Assembly (NCBI RefSeq): GCF_021155765.1
Contig: NC_060114.1
Coordinates: forward strand, 15,881,501-15,945,500
DNA length: 64,000 nucleotides
Source of the DNA: Diprion similis
Lineage: Eukaryota > Arthropoda > Insecta > Hymenoptera > Diprionidae
Direction: 5' to 3'
The notes under the pieces are model-generated. The model was not told the DNA's origin, did no database searches, and was given only the letters and a program-made list of their open reading frames with translations. Position numbers and translations under genes: made by a program. Shown here one piece after another: positions 1 through 14,588 of the stretch; the stretch's first letter is position 1; each line of letters begins with the position of its first letter.

Positions 1-2379
1 ACTTTTGTATATTCATCACTTTCAGCCTCAACACCTCGGTCATAACAAACAGACACCTTGGAATTTCAGTTGTTGTGTTATTCATGCAGTTGTACAAGTT
101 CATCCGAACGGTAACATCAGCTTTGCCACTTGCATCGGTTCAACTCGATACCATCGATATCTGAGGATCCACTCTCGAGTGTCGTCAAATGTGTCACAGT
201 TTCCAGATCCAGAGTCAAGTCTAGCGACGGAAGTAGACAAACGGTGAATGTGCTTCGATGGCTGCACGCAACACAGTTCTGCATCCGATATATATACGGA
301 GATGTTCGAGGTGCTCGGCTTGGGCCACTGACACAGTGAACGGCACCGCGTCGCAGCTTACGGAAGCTCAGTGTTGTTATAATGGGATCCGGCTAAACGC
401 AAGCCGATTTCAACTCTTCGTCTGCGCCTCCTACCGCCATTCGTACTGGGACCAGGTCAGGTTCAAGGTCAATACCGCGGGTTAGATTCAGGATGAGGTT
501 GCCGACCTCGTTCGACGTATCTTGCGGTGTATTTCTCTAGTTTTTTCTCCTTTCATGCGTCTTGTTCTCGTAGTTTTTAGCCAAAATGGAGACAAAAAAA
601 GTCGAAGACTATGTTTTGGCAGTTAAAAATGTCGCGTGGATAGTTCCGGTCCACTTGGATTGCCAATTCCGATAACGAAGCGGGATGATGATCAAAGCGC
701 GACTGCGACTGGCTAAGTGGATTTGGGCCTTCAATTTTTTTTCACCGATTGCTTAATAATCTAAAAGAGTACGACTCGACAGCCGGAATCGAATGATGGG
801 AAGGAGGGCGCGTCGGGCAGCAGGAGCCACGACAGCGTTAACGATTTGATTGAAAAATCAAATTCAACTCGGCTGCTGACACTCTCCGATCCTCCCCCGT
901 CTTTGCTTTGATCTCAAATTCGCATTCACGGAATCGGGATTCTTGCGGTAACACGTAAACTCAGTCACGTGACTAACTGGCTACCCACCAACCCTTCGTT
1001 CTTTCTTGAATCAAAGTAATTCGGCTGCTCGTTTCTTTGCGTTGTTAGAATTCAAAAGCTATTCGATTTTCTGTCACTTAACATCGACCCACGCACTAGA
1101 GCTTTGAAATTTATAACGACAGCTAGAATGCCGTTTCACCATTTCAATTGAATCGGAGTATCTGATTGTCGAAATCAATTTCTCAAATCCTGTTTTACAC
1201 TGTAGCGATAGTATTGTGGTGGTATTACGATCGTAATAAAGAACCCAATTACTTTCACAAAATCAAAATTCATCACTTGTGCTTCGTATAAAATTAAAGA
1301 ATCCAAAACAAATTTGAAAAACGGTCCTAAACGTAAAAAAATTGTATCCTCGCTTTCCTGCACCGACAAGCAGAGTTCGCTTGGCAATTTCGAGGTCGTT
1401 GATAGCGGGGCATTCGCATCGGTACTAGGATGAGGCCACGTGTGCTTCCTGCAGGATGGATGCGAGCGGAAGTCGTCGGTCCATTTTTTAGGATTACGTA
1501 GATCCGCGCCGAATAGCCAGGAGATCCAGGTTGGGGGGATCCGAGGTGGGTGACTCGAGGGGTGGTAGAATAGTAGGGGTATGTTTGGATAGAGGGATTC
1601 GAACAATGCGCTCGCGCGCCCCTTGACTTCCTGGCGGGCTCTCTGATCTCGCCCGTTCAACGCTGGTCCAGAAAACTTTCCGAGCATTACTCCGTATAGG
1701 TATAATACATATATATTATATAAAAAGGAGCAATCTTTAAACGGGTGTCTGGACGAAAAAAACCAAGATCCTTGCGAGCAGTATCTCATGATTGTTATAG
1801 ATTCAGATATATAACAGCTATTGTAAACCGGATATAACATATCAGGCACTGAATACCAAAGGATGGTGGAATTAATTGCTGCCCTTTTTCTGCACGAGTT
1901 CATCGCAATTTGGAAGACCTGTGTTGTACCTGACGCTTCAGCATCGGGAACAATACAACGGACAACCGGCGATACTATCCTTGTGCTTATTGATCCGGTT
2001 AGATCGTTCGGAAAGACTGTGTTTTTTTTTTTTTTTTTTTTTTGTAATTTTCTTTTTCTTGCGTACTTTTGAATACCTTACAATGGTGGGTATTCGATAT
2101 AAAAAGCAAGAAAAAAAAATATTAAGTACAAAAGAAGAACCCTGTCGATTACTATATTATATATGTTATACATCAACCATCAATTACACGATCTATCGAT
2201 CAAACCGTACAGTCAAGTGCGTGCAATTTGACGTGTGCGATGGTCACTGATCCTTCACAGGGAAAACCGGTGCCTTTTACCTGGTCCAGTTCTTTGCCAG
2301 AGAGCGTCCCGACGGAATAACGAACTGAATAAGAGGAAAAAAAAAGTACAAAAAAAAACACCGCGTCGAGACGTGCGCA

Positions 2380-2412
2380 AGAGAGAGAGTGAGAGAGAGA
2401 GAGAGAGAGAGA
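2380..2412. repeat. (GA)n microsatellite
   Basis: A purine tract of GA dinucleotides with one interruption lies just upstream of a GC-rich patch and a TATA-like box. GA repeats can bind GAGA-type factors in insects, but nothing here proves such a role. Confidence 0.7.
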
Positions 2413-2555
2413 AAAAGAGAGGATGCGGGGGCGGCACCGCGAGCTCGAGCTACAGAGTGGATATCCCGGCTGCGGGGAGCATCGCCGGGAGGATGAAGGG
2501 CAAAGGGCGGAGGTGGGGGCGGCGGGGGGCGAAGGGACGCTACGGGACGCGGTCC

Positions 2556-2563
2556 TATAAATA
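2556..2563 (+). promoter_or_regulatory. TATA-box-like element in a GC-rich patch
   Basis: TATAAATA matches the TATA consensus and sits between a G-rich stretch and a CpG-rich stretch (about 2440-2790), with a GA repeat upstream. If used, transcription would start near 2585-2590. It lies 12 kb from the otd start codon, so it could serve a distal first exon, another transcript, or nothing. No initiator motif stands out. Confidence 0.25.
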
Positions 2564-5500
2564 ATTAGCGAGCCTCCGCCGCTCTCCGGTCGACGGTCTG
2601 CGCCAGGCGGGCCGTAAGCGGCTTAACTTCCCGTCATCCCCGCGCGTCGCGAACGTTACGGAGGCCGCAGCGCGCGGCGGTAGAGCCGAGTCGGTAGGTA
2701 CGCGCTGCGTCCTGCGCCCTACGCATTGCGCGCGGCTACGCAGCGCTGCGTCGGCCAGCGCGTGCGCCAAGCCTCGCGCTCTTCGCTAATTGATTTCGTT
2801 TGGGAAACGGTACGTACGTATACGTAGGTATATAGAATCTGCGGAATTTCATCCCCGATTACTTATAAATGGAGACTTGGATACGTCTGAGTCCCAATTT
2901 TGTAAATGATCTTTGGGTATAAAGGATCAAGCCTGTGCTAACAAAGAGATTGAGAAAAGAAACGCATTCGTAGAGAGCGCGAGGACTGCATCGATCTTGA
3001 AATTGCGCGTTTTATATGGTTTGTTACAAATCGTAAGCCAAGGTATAGAAAACAATAATTAGGTTAGGTTAGTTTTTCTGAAACGATACTAAGAAGGTTA
3101 CAGAATTAATTTGCGCGTTTGACACTTCGGAGTACCTGCAGTCCCAAAACAATTGCTCGGGAAAAATCTAACACGCTGCAAGCAAACGTTATCGCCGTCA
3201 GTACGCAGGCTCGAGCGCTACGAAATCAGCTTGTTGTGGGCGCGCGGTCGATGGTTCTTCGATATGTACGCAACCAACTTACGTTGCATGCACAACGCGC
3301 TATGCTAACTGGGTCGCGCCTGCGCCACGTGGCCCTAGGCAGGGGTTCCCCCTTCGATCATCGAGGATTAACTTCGAATAGCCAATGTACCGGCACTGCC
3401 ATTAGCAGTCAACTACGCTCGCGGCTCGCCCGGAGAGCATCCTAACTGATTTTGACCGATCGCTAATTCAAACGGTCCATTAGCAGGCCGTTTCTTTTTC
3501 TTTGCCGTTTGAATCCATGCAAACAATTTGCAAAGAGAAAATTAAGGAATTTTACGCGATGAGACAGGCAAATTTTTTCTTCAATTAGCGAATCCTGCTT
3601 ACATTGCATGGCAAGTTTCTTGAAGGTTCGCTAAATACGATTTGTACCTTCGTGCACGTCGATATGAAGCTTGGTATCAACATGCGTGACGTGAAAAAGA
3701 CTGACCAATGGATAATGGACAACATATCTATACGTTCAAATGAAAAACATGAGGTTGAATTTTTTCCGAACACTCCAACTGACGCATCATGCATTGCATC
3801 TACTTTCCGAGCTCGTGTGACGAGTATAGAGAATAAACACAAGCCTGAGACACGTGTATGACGAGTACAAGGCGTCAGTGTTGGTGGGGCACTGAGGACG
3901 CGAGCGTGGCTAGAGATATAAAGTGAATCTCAGGTTTCCAGCAGTCTCTGGGGTCGAAAGAAACTCTACACCGAAGGACGCCGTCAGCGGGTGGCCCACG
4001 TGGCGGCTCGTCTAACCTAACCCATCGAGGAGCACTGGAACCGACTAGAGCCCAACTCGTGCATTAATGGCCTCGTAATAGCCTATTTGTGATCGCTAAT
4101 AGCGTGTTCCCTCTCTCTCCCCCTTGGGAAATCTACCCTGGTATTCACTTCCAGCCCAGCTTTTCGGACGGCTCCTTTTGCCGTCTGATAAAAGGCCGTC
4201 ACCCTCCTCCCGATCCCCGGGACCCGTCACTTTCACCGACTCTCTCGATCCAGCCTCTTGACAGAGACGCGCGTCTGCCCCTAACTTCATGCAAAATTCG
4301 CGTCTCTCGAAGCGGAAAAAAAACGTCGTTGGAAATCGTATTTTAAAACTAAACGACGAACGACGAGGGGTACGAACGATGATTTCGAAATGACTTTGAA
4401 CTCACATTGCGATATCAGACTTCGTGCTCAAGGTAAAAGGTGAAGACATCTTTTTGCCATAAATTGATAGTCTTCATCAATCAGTATAACCATGAGACTA
4501 GCTTCTTTTTCTCAGTGCCTTAGTCCATTCACTACGAAGGAAGTTTTATTTTTCTCCATAAATCGGATACGGTTAACCAACCGTGCGACGCGATCCCTGC
4601 TGTAGTTCCTGATCGGTCACCGGAACTGTGGAGGTAAACGTCGTCACACGAGTTAGATGTCCAAATAGAGGGTGCAGGTTGGGTGGGTTAGCTACGGTCC
4701 AAGGCGACAGGTAGCTGAATGTATCAGAATGCGGTAAAAGTCTCCCACGTATCCGGCGGAAGACTGAACGCAATAGGAGAATCGGGAAGCGCGTGAGAGG
4801 AGGACCAGGTTATATTCATCCCGCAGGACGACCCCGGGAACTCATATTACAGGACAATGGCGCTCGGGCAGGTAGCACTGCGGAGTCGGAGAGTAAGGCT
4901 CATGCTCCTGCAGCCGGGCGCCGATTAAATTCTCGTTAGCAGGTCAGCCCATAGCCTTCCAGCCTCCGGACTTCAGGGTCCGGGCCCCGTGCCGTTCGGA
5001 CTAACATAATAAATGTGAGAGAGCACCGGACACGTCAGACCCAAAGGAACTCCCTTCCCGTCTTACGCGATTTATTATACCCACTCATTCAGTCTTTGTC
5101 GTTCCGATATATATTTTTTTAAACCAGGCTCAACCTGCTGTGAACGTATTTCCAGCTTAACTTATATGCACGACGTACGACCATCACCCTTATACCGTTT
5201 CATTGGTGGCTTCACTGTTTAAAACCACACCGATAATGTAGACCCATGTTCCAATCATTCTATGAGTGAATTTTCATGTCTCATTAAATCAAGGCATTCG
5301 TTTTTCCCGAGTAAATGACTGCGTTATTTGTAGAATTCCTTGTTGCTTAATTTTGACCGTTTTCCGAAATCGGAACAGCGGATTTAGTCAATCGCTGAGA
5401 TCTTGGTCGAATGACAGTACAGACAGTGGACGATTGTGATAACCTTATTCAAAATCTAAGACTGTGAATAGTTTGTGAGGAGACAAACAGTGAGCGATCG

Positions 5501-8500
5501 TTTAACCAAGTACATTGAGTGACCATTGTGGAACGGAAGTCAAAACTAAAGATGTACAAGAAAGAGCTCGAAAATTTTATGCTAGAAGAGTATCATTGAT
5601 GTTTGAGGGGCTTTATCGATATAAAATCGCAGAATTGAAAAATTAGTAAAGGAATGATGAATCGCCAGCTTGCTTTGCGGAAGTCAATTTTCACTTCAGA
5701 GTATAAAGTTGAAGAATTTATAGTCAGGAACGCAATGCTCAGCATATTTGTACGTGGAGATACTTTCTTCCCTGTTGACTCGACGAAAAAAGAAGATGGC
5801 TGACTCCACTGTATACTTAGCTTAATGTGCCCTTCGGTACTTTTCGCCTTCCGTATTACCGCGAATTAATTTCTTCACCCCGTCTCTCATGCTCTACCCC
5901 TTTTAGGTTTTCTCACAACGGATAGCCAGATCAGTTCACCTCCATCTTCCATCTTAGATCCATCTTAGTGAGGCGTTTCTGGCTAGTCTGGATCGAAGTT
6001 ACCAACTGAAGGTAACGATCGAGTGATCGAACTCTCCATGAAAGAAACTTGGAATTAGCATGCCTTTCACCAATGAATACCTGTATTCAAACGTACGTTA
6101 CGCACGTCGTCTTCGAAGCAACATAGATCAACGCTCAGCCCATGGGCTCTCGCAGTGACAATCGCATCACCCTCGCGATCGATATCTTCCGGTCCCCGCG
6201 AGTATTACGGTGCAGAATGTTCTGAATGGGCCCAGGATTGGGCCCGCCGCAGGGGCTCGTCGAGGAATACACTCCTCCCGGCATTGTCTGGGATTTAAGT
6301 AAAATTACGTGAGCATCGGTAACAGGCATCGTGACTACGATTCGAGCGTCGATTCGACCGGCATCTATGCGTTCATCTCCCACCGAAGGTCGCATCAAAG
6401 TAAAAGGGTCGCAAGTCACGAGAAGGTTAAACGTAGCTTCACATTTTACTGACTAGTTCAGAGTTCAGTTACACTTATTGATCGATCAATCGGCAGGACT
6501 GATATTGATTCGATTGAATTGATGAAAATAAAAATCTGATCCACGTATGGACTCATATAATTGCTCCTGTGAACTGCAGCATTGGAAGATGGAATAAGAA
6601 TTGAAGGATGGATTCGGTTTTGCGCCCGTGTGGTTCTGCGAGGGATGCACGTATTCCCAAAAGGGATCGACCTCGTCGTAGAGTTGGACACCTGTGGATG
6701 TGGGTATAGATCGTTGTTGTGACTCGGCATCGAACGTGGTGTGGCCAACGAAGATGACCGGCAAAATGGGCTGGGGTGTAAAAAATGAAAGAAAGAGACG
6801 GTAGGAGAGGAGAGTAAAAGAGGAGCCAAGAAAAAAAAACAAGTAGGTAAAAATTCTAGGAGCGCCATCGTGACACGCCCGCGTTTCTTATTCTTCATCT
6901 TCTTCTCCTTCTTCTTCGCTTCAGTTGGTGTCTTGGACTTCTATTTTTCATACGTACCATGCCCGTTGATTTTATCTGCGAAGACCCGATCAATCATAAT
7001 CGCTGTGGGTATCAATAAACGGACAGTCGAAGCCACCGACCCTGAAGAGCCAGCGTATTTTGCTTCAAAAGCGAAATGATGAAGTAAAACATGGACCAGA
7101 TGGTACTGGCGTAACTGCAGAAAGGGAAACCTGTAACCACGAAACGTTTTCGTTCTGCCAACAAGTTCAGCCGTGTTGGCAGACCGCCTTTGTGGAATCT
7201 GCTCGTCGTCATCTAATATCGATCCTAATTGACAGTCAGTCTGTATCAGTCCATTTGTAGCGAGTCCCTCCGTTCTTTTTCACGCTGTAAAACAACCGCG
7301 TTATCAGCATCCACCCCCGTCCCAACGGCGACGCCGACGCTGTGCGTCGCCTCGGCCGAGAGGAGTGAAAACGTCGCTAGGGCGTGGCTATCCACAGCCG
7401 AACCTCCTGGTTCCCCGTTTCCCTCGAAGGTTGGTACTCTCGTGATGCTTCGTTTTATCCACATCACCGTTATCGCAGATGATATGACCGACCTGCACTC
7501 ATCAAGAAATTTGGCCAAGGATTAACGATACTTGGTAATAAATGGTGACGGAGTTTTACCACCATTTTTTATCTTCACCCTGATCCAATGACGAAAACTT
7601 TAAAGTCGGCGATATACTCACTTCGAGATAATTTCTCCGTTAGATTTAATGACAAATGGCATGTCATTGTCCAAAAGTTCAAAGTGAAATGAAGAAAACA
7701 AAAAAAAAAAAAAAACCTTCTACTTCATCTACGCGAATGTCTTTTCTCACGCTCTTGGAATGAATGAAGAAGAACAGTATTCAGAATCATTTTTCTGAAA
7801 TAATGTTACAGTGGTCCACTGAAAAAACACATGCACATCTCGCCCCGCATAATCCCACTAATTTACCAAGCATAATTAATCACGGATCTTCACGCTGGCT
7901 TACATATTCAAAAAAAAGAAAAAGAAAAGAAAAACAACAACAAAAAAAGAAACGAAATATTAAAGCAAACAAGCGCAACCGTGGCGCTCCCGTCATCCTG
8001 CATAATTCCCGTCCAACTCGAGTGTATGTATGTACATACATACTTACGTCATTGATAAGCTTGAGCAACCGTTTTCGTGTTACCGATGCGCTACCATAAT
8101 ACGCGTAGCGAAGAATCGACAGGGACAGTCGAAGCGTGCATGGCGTTTTGCATACCTTCCTATCATTGAACCCAGAAGTGACTCGGTAATTTATCCTCTC
8201 TGGCTAGGCATACTGTGTAAGCCACACGTCATCTTCACATCTACTTCCCGTCAATGATCAACGAGCCACCCTTTTCTCTCCTAGGTTCAAGCAGAAGGGT
8301 ACAGTCCAATACCAATTGGAAGAATGATTCCGGATTTTGGATCTTCGGTTTGAGAGACTGTCGGAGCTTGGCGAGTCACGGGACTCCCTGTATAAGTCTA
8401 CGTGTGTGAGAGAGAGAAATAAAGAGAGAGAGAGCTAGGGTAAGATTGAATGAGGGGGAGTAGCGGACGATGACTGGGGGTTATTTGCAGTGGCTGCCTT

Positions 8501-8576
8501 TTTTCGCTGCCTTTTTGTTCGAACAGTTTGTCGAACGGCTGAGCCGGCGCTGATCTTCGAGCTGAACTACATTTGG

Positions 8577-8583
8577 TATAAAA
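8577..8583 (+). promoter_or_regulatory. TATA-box-like element upstream of otd
   Basis: TATAAAA follows a GC-containing segment and precedes a GC-mixed stretch about 6 kb before the otd coding start. This is a weak single-motif call. A 5' transcript end map would settle it. Confidence 0.2.
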
Positions 8584-11561
8584 CCTAGTCGCGTGGTTCG
8601 TATTAGCCGGTTTTCTATTTACTTTGGGCGGTGGTTGAGGTGCACAAGGCCATCGGAAGACCGACTTAATACACGCTTACACGTATCAACCTCGACGGTA
8701 ATGCGCGTTCAATGATCTCTTCGGGTCTGAACCACAGTTCTCGCCGCTTTCCAACCAAAATAAACAAAGAAACGAAAAAAAAAACAAATTGCTTAATGTT
8801 CAACACGTGGGTACCGCCGAAATGGAACCACTCGAAACAACATGAAGACTCATCAAGAACACGTTATACCAAAGTGATGATATCTTAGTAGTTCATTAAT
8901 AATGTCTTACCATACTTGTCGTCACAACAATCCTTGGCAATGGTAACCCTACTAATTACCATCAACCATGACAGTGTGAGAAGAAAATTATTGCTGGTCC
9001 CGGAAGACAGAAACGATTGAATATACGAATGAAAAATGCTGGTGTGCGATTTGGCAGTTTTTATTTAGCCAGAATTTCTAAAGTTGAATGGATAAGCGAC
9101 GGCTTTACGATCATCCGAAATCATCAACTTCATGTTCAGTCTTTGTCGTTATGTTCAAGATGAATTATTGTTTGAAAATTAAAATCTCGTTTCATTTAGA
9201 CGACTCTGATACAGAATTTCAGGATCGTTAATGGATTTCGTTGGAAATGCATAAAAAATAAATTTCGATGATGTAATTAGGCACTCGCATTCCATAGGAT
9301 GGGTAATTTCGAAGATGATGAAAGCAAAGTCTTTCGACCTAAACACTGTTGCCGTTTGATAGGAGCCGAGGCGGGAAGAGGATCACGAGTGGATCTCGCG
9401 CGGCGTTGATCATCGGATCGTTTCCATTCTCCGCGCAGGGTTCGAGTCAATAGCTGGTTAAATTGGCCGAGTCGGTGAATGGGTGCAAAGTATAACGCCG
9501 GTATATGTAGGTTTATAGAAGCAAGCCGGTCTTAGCTACGCTAATAGCATAGTAATGCTGGCTGATCTTTTCGGAATCCTGTAAGAGCATTAGCCGCGCT
9601 CTGGCACGTGAGCAAATTAAAGTGTTCCAAGCATACGCGTGTGTTCGTACACATCGCTGACTATATGCGCGTATAATATCACACGTATCCTATATCGGTG
9701 CGTTTATATGTGTATATAGCAAGCGTTGAAGAATGTTGTGACGGAAATTGGCGAGTGTAGTTCACCCAGCGCGAGATTAAACTCTTATTTTTTAAGTACA
9801 AGGTCATGCACTTTAGAAAAGGAGAAGAAAAACCAGATTTCTTGGGATCCACCATATCCTAAGTATATAACGCGTCTTATTTTCTTTATGGAACAGGAAC
9901 TTCATCGTTTGAAATCCTGATCCGAGTTCCGCGGATGGCGGACTTAGTAGAACGCGATACGCCAACGGCCACGGGCCATTTGTTCGCCATGATGAAAGGG
10001 TTCCTAAGTATGAACAGGTACCAAGAGTGCTGGTTTTGAATATGACGAGATGGAATGCGTGGGCTGGCAAATACGAGGACCAAGTTAACGAGCCGAGATC
10101 CTTAAAGCCTCAAGTTTGGGACTTGAGAGCCACACCGCGCTGGTTCCTGGGACAAGTATTTCCGGAACCGGAGTGTACGAACCGCATATATCGTGAAGAG
10201 TGCGCAGTTGCGTTGATCGCAGTTAAAGCAACAGTGGGGAAATTGGTGGCGACCGATTGGTGCCCCACTGCCTTTGGCGCAGGCGTAGCCACCGTCGAGC
10301 ATACCTTCCCCTCGCCCCCCTGGGCACGCCCTGATCCAGTAGCCGACGCTGTTAGTGCCCCCACGCCCCAAACAACCCTCCGAAGAGAGAGCGTACCGTA
10401 ACAAACTAAACTTCTCGTGAAAAGTTGAGCTGCTTCTACTACGCCCTACTGCTATTATAGCAGGCTCTGTCTCTCGTCCGTTTGTCCGTTTGTCCGTCTG
10501 TCCGTGTGTTGTTCGCCTGGTTTCGCCTGATCGCGCGTTTGCCCGTGCCCCGGTATCGCGTACCTACATACGTACCTACCACGCGGGGTAAAAGCCAGGA
10601 TTAAGTAAGGCTAAGGAATAAAGACGCTACCTGCACCACCTATATACACTTGGTCCAAGACCGAAACGTTATCTCTGATAATTGTCTGTGCTGGTTATCC
10701 GACACGACGAGTGCTTCGTTTCCCTGTTTATTTTTATCTTTGTTACGTTTTCCTTTCGTCGGTTTGTTCTCTGTGACTTACTACGTGGGATACCTTCTTA
10801 CGCAATTATCACTCTCGAGTGGATAACACCGGATTTGTGATACACTGTGCGCCATTCGTCGTCGTAAGAAGTCAAACTGCAAGATACTGGATACTCATGC
10901 GACAAACTATTGCCAATAAAACCCAAGCACAACGCTTCAGGATTATCCAGCTCTACACATCCCTCTGATTTCTACTGCACTGAAGCTGACTGATCACGGA
11001 GAACGAGAATAGGTACGTTGTTTCACATACTCGATTTAATTTTACGTGGTTACTAAGTTCCTTCATTGCGCTCACCCTAAAATAACAACTCGGTTAATAA
11101 CTTCTGGTTAAGAACTCGCACTCGAAGCCACAACAATGTTGTCCTGCACTTGGCACATTGGGTGTAGTCCTGTATGTATCCATTCGACGTCATGTTATCG
11201 TCGTGACGTTTGCCGAACCGTCGGCCGTTCAAGTAGTATCCGCAGACTCCTGGTTGACGGCAAGAGACGACTGTCTCGCGGTAGCTCGCGCACGAATTAG
11301 ATGCGTGATTGCAACAGCGGCAGTAGCAGCAGCAGCAGCGGAGCCGAGGAACGCGGAGGCAGGACTCGGGGCGCTATCCGGCAGAATAATCTGCTTACGG
11401 TAATCTTCTTGGATTGCCCCTGCTACGCTCTTCCTGCCTCTCCCTTACAGTTCTCGCGGTGGACAACCGGCCAGGAACCGGGACAGTCGCCTCGGTTCCA
11501 TCCGCCGTCGCAATGTCCTGTAGACCACTTGGAACAGGACGCGTTCGAAGACGGAGTGAAC

Positions 11562-11596
11562 AGAAGAAGAAGAAGAAGAAGAAGAAGAAGAAGAAG
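11562..11596. repeat. (GAA)n trinucleotide repeat
   Basis: About eleven GAA units lie in a GC-rich segment upstream of otd. The repeat produces poly-Lys, poly-Arg or poly-Glu runs in the overlapping open frames, which is why those frames were not called genes. Confidence 0.8.
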
Positions 11597-14519
11597 CCTG
11601 AAGAGCATGGGAATTAGAAATTCGGTACCGAAATCAATCGCGGCGAGGGTTGTCACCTGGAGGAACGTGACGAAGGTCCGTCAGAGGCGCGTCAGAACAG
11701 AGGATTTACTTGGCTCTACAAGACTCGGGAATACTTGGAGAGTTTATGCTTATGAGATGCCCCGCGAGGACGTTTGGATGACGTCTGAAGCTCCGCGAGG
11801 ATCGAGGCGCGATCCTATATCTCGCGTGGATGATTTCTAAAAGAACCAGCTGAAGGAGGCTTTGCTAGACGAAACTGACTCGACCACCCAGTTAGGGGGG
11901 GCAAAACCAAGCTGCGTTCATGATCGTTCGAGTCCTATCCTCGTCCTCGTTCGCGTGCGAACAAAAACCCGGCGAAATTGGCTCCGACGGAATTACAATG
12001 TGCTCCGCACGGACAACAACGTTAGGATCCTCGAACCCTGCGTGCATCCGTGTGCCAGGTATACATGGACGTCTTATGTATACGTTATAGTATACAACTC
12101 AGTGCCGTTTCCATGGGAATTAAGTTTTACGCTCAATGGATCCGCAACAACGGGGTATGAGTTTAAATTGCATTCAATTCCCTTGGGGTATTAAAAAGAA
12201 TGGTTTGGATTTAAGGTGGTATATATGTGGATCGAAATACATAGGTTACGGCCTATTAAAAATCCAGCAGTTCGCTCGTCCGTTCGTCTTCTCTTTACCG
12301 TCGGTGCCACGAAAGAGAGAAAAATCCGTTCGGGTAATCGGTATGAATAGTTCCGTTGTTGTCCTGTCCAATAATAGAAGGTTCTCAGAATCAGTTGACG
12401 TCTGGTTCAAACTGAGCCCACATACATTGTGCTGAAAGAAAATAAATAAATAAAAGAAACATTCAAACATCCATAAATCATGCGGATGATGAGAGGTAAC
12501 AGGCAACGAGAGAAGAGGAAAATAAAAACAAAAACAAAACAAGAAACCCGATGCACGTCCCGAGTTTAAATTATTGTTTGTGGACAGTTATCGAAAAATG
12601 TTCGCAGTCAAAATCAAGGATGAACATGGCTCTACGTGGGGAACACGGGGACTCTACTGATCACCCTGCGCAGCTACACCCACGCCTCCACCCACTCGAT
12701 GATTTAATACCTACGGCACAGCCCAGCTTACGCGAGAGCACCGTGCAACTCGACTTTCTTGAGCATCCTCGAGTAACAATGCATGCTCGTTGAGCAAACA
12801 CTCGGGAAAACAATGCGCGGTTCTACTCTAGTCCGGGAGTCTTTAGTGGCAGGAGGGTCGACAATCATCAGGTTTTTCTCTCGGTTTTTCCAATATCCAT
12901 ACGAACGTCGATGTCCCCGCGTGTACGGTGTGCAGAATCGAAGAATCATTCTTTGGTGATGGATATTGGACTGGCATTACAGACGATCGGCGTTCCAAGA
13001 TCCACGATGTGGGCATCGAGGCGTGACATCAGCCACAAGGCAATAACAGAGATTTAGAAGTCGTTAGCCCGTCGGTCCAGATACACTCGACTCATACTCA
13101 TTCATTGGCAACACAGAAAGAGTGTTTGCGGTTGGTTCGCGGCGGGGTAGCAGCCTGGCTGAAAGTGGAATCGATTGATCGGTGAGAGGTGCTCGTCGAG
13201 ACGAGGCCGAGCGAAACGACCAGCCAGCGAAGGTCCAGAGGACGGGGAGAAGAGAGGAGAGACCCTCGAGGATTTTCAAGAGCCAATCCTTGAGGCCCGT
13301 CCTGTGGTTGCTTGTAGCAAGTGTAGGAAGAGGACCAGGATCGGAAAGAGAGCGAGATGCCGGAAAAATAAAGGGCAGCTCGCGCCTCGCCGATTTCACG
13401 GTTACCGCACAAGAGAGAACTGAAGCACCACTTCCTGCCATCGCGTTCCCTAATTCCTTCTGTCGAGTTTTTAATATAACCGACCAAGGCAAAGAGAGAC
13501 TGTGCCGCGGCCCACACGAGTGCCCGAAGAACAATACTTTATTAAAAAGGGGACCGCGACTTCACCATCGACTTCACCATTTACACTCCGCCTACCTTTA
13601 CACTTTGTACAAAACAAACCAAGCGTGGTTTATTGCTAGAATCGCGATTCCAACCCTCGCGTAGCTCGGTTCACACATCTGTACATCCAGGTTGTATCCA
13701 CTGCTTGGCTTGGTTGCTACCCTTCGTTACCTCGCATATTCGTATCGGTCCACCAAAACGACGTCTTCATAATCTGTACAAAGTCCAAGTCGCGAAGGAG
13801 GAATTACGTCGCAGAAGACATTTGTGACCCTTGATCAAGCTTCTGTATAGAGTCAAGAAACATGCGAAATGTGACGGGTGTTGATTGAAGGAACAGTGAA
13901 TGCAAATGAGAGTAATTAAAGTGATCCGAAACACGTGTGCGACGTCTGAAAGCCGACATGAGAGGTCTGCTTCACATCTGTGTCGCAAGTAAAAAAAAAT
14001 ATCTTATAGCTGGCCTCATTGCGCCTTACAGGTGTTCGGTCGAGGTATCGAGTGCCTGGATAGTAGTTGCGCTACGTCACCGGTTCTCATATGATTTCGT
14101 TCCAATCCTCAAGAGAGATAGGAGGTGGGAAAGCAGATGCAGTCGATACGGAGGCAGACCCAGAAGCGAGATGGCGTCGTCGGCGAAGATCCACGCCGAG
14201 TAAATATCTATGTTGGAAAAATAGCGTTTCGACTTCGTAACCGGAGAGGATAAAGCCGGGATCAAGCGCGTCCGGGACGCGGGGCGCTGCATCCACCGCG
14301 CCAAAGCTGAGGAATCGTGTTGCAAGTCGGGGATTATCCTGCGTCGGGCATCGCAGCTGCCATTCGTGCCAACGACGACCAACTGCCCGCGTGATCCTCG
14401 CTCTGCAATCGCCCCCCATGCGTGCCCCAAACTCTAAACGTTACGTCTAAAAACGCCGCCCAAAACCCCTAAACCACTAAACCACTATGTATGTCTAACT
14501 CCAGATTCTTCAGTTCCAG

Positions 14520-14588
14520 GGCGGGACGTCGAGGTCACCGACGTCTCTGTGGCTGGGCTGACAACGGGGACCGGAAGTGGCGGTGGTG
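14520..14588 (+). other. otd: Probable 5' UTR part of the first otd coding exon
   Basis: A pyrimidine-containing stretch ending in TTCCAG at 14514-14519 looks like a splice acceptor, so the exon carrying the start codon may begin at about 14520 and an untranslated exon should lie upstream. A run of GTG codons in frame just before the ATG extends the open frame to 14577, but no upstream ATG precedes it. Confidence 0.35.

Larger units (their letters stand above)
1..14519. other. Upstream non-coding region of orthodenticle
   Basis: No open frame here reads as a known protein or joins into a plausible exon chain. The longest frame, minus strand at 1175-1903 (242 codons), has no recognisable domain and no family-like composition. 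The region mixes AT-rich DNA with GC-rich patches (about 2440-2790, 10250-10370, 11270-11560), simple repeats and two TATA-like sequences. Its position directly upstream of a patterning homeobox gene suggests cis-regulatory DNA and possibly untranslated first exons of that gene. This is inference from position only. Confidence 0.5.

Noticed and set aside
1175-1903. 242-codon minus-strand open frame
   Set aside because: No recognisable domain, mixed composition and no splice partners; looks like a chance frame.
3060-3075. AGGTTAGGTTAG, resembling the insect telomere repeat TTAGG
   Set aside because: Only two units; expected by chance and far from any array.
11301-11840. 179-codon plus-strand frame with Ser and Arg runs
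   Set aside because: The runs come from AGC and GAA repeats; nothing family-like outside them.
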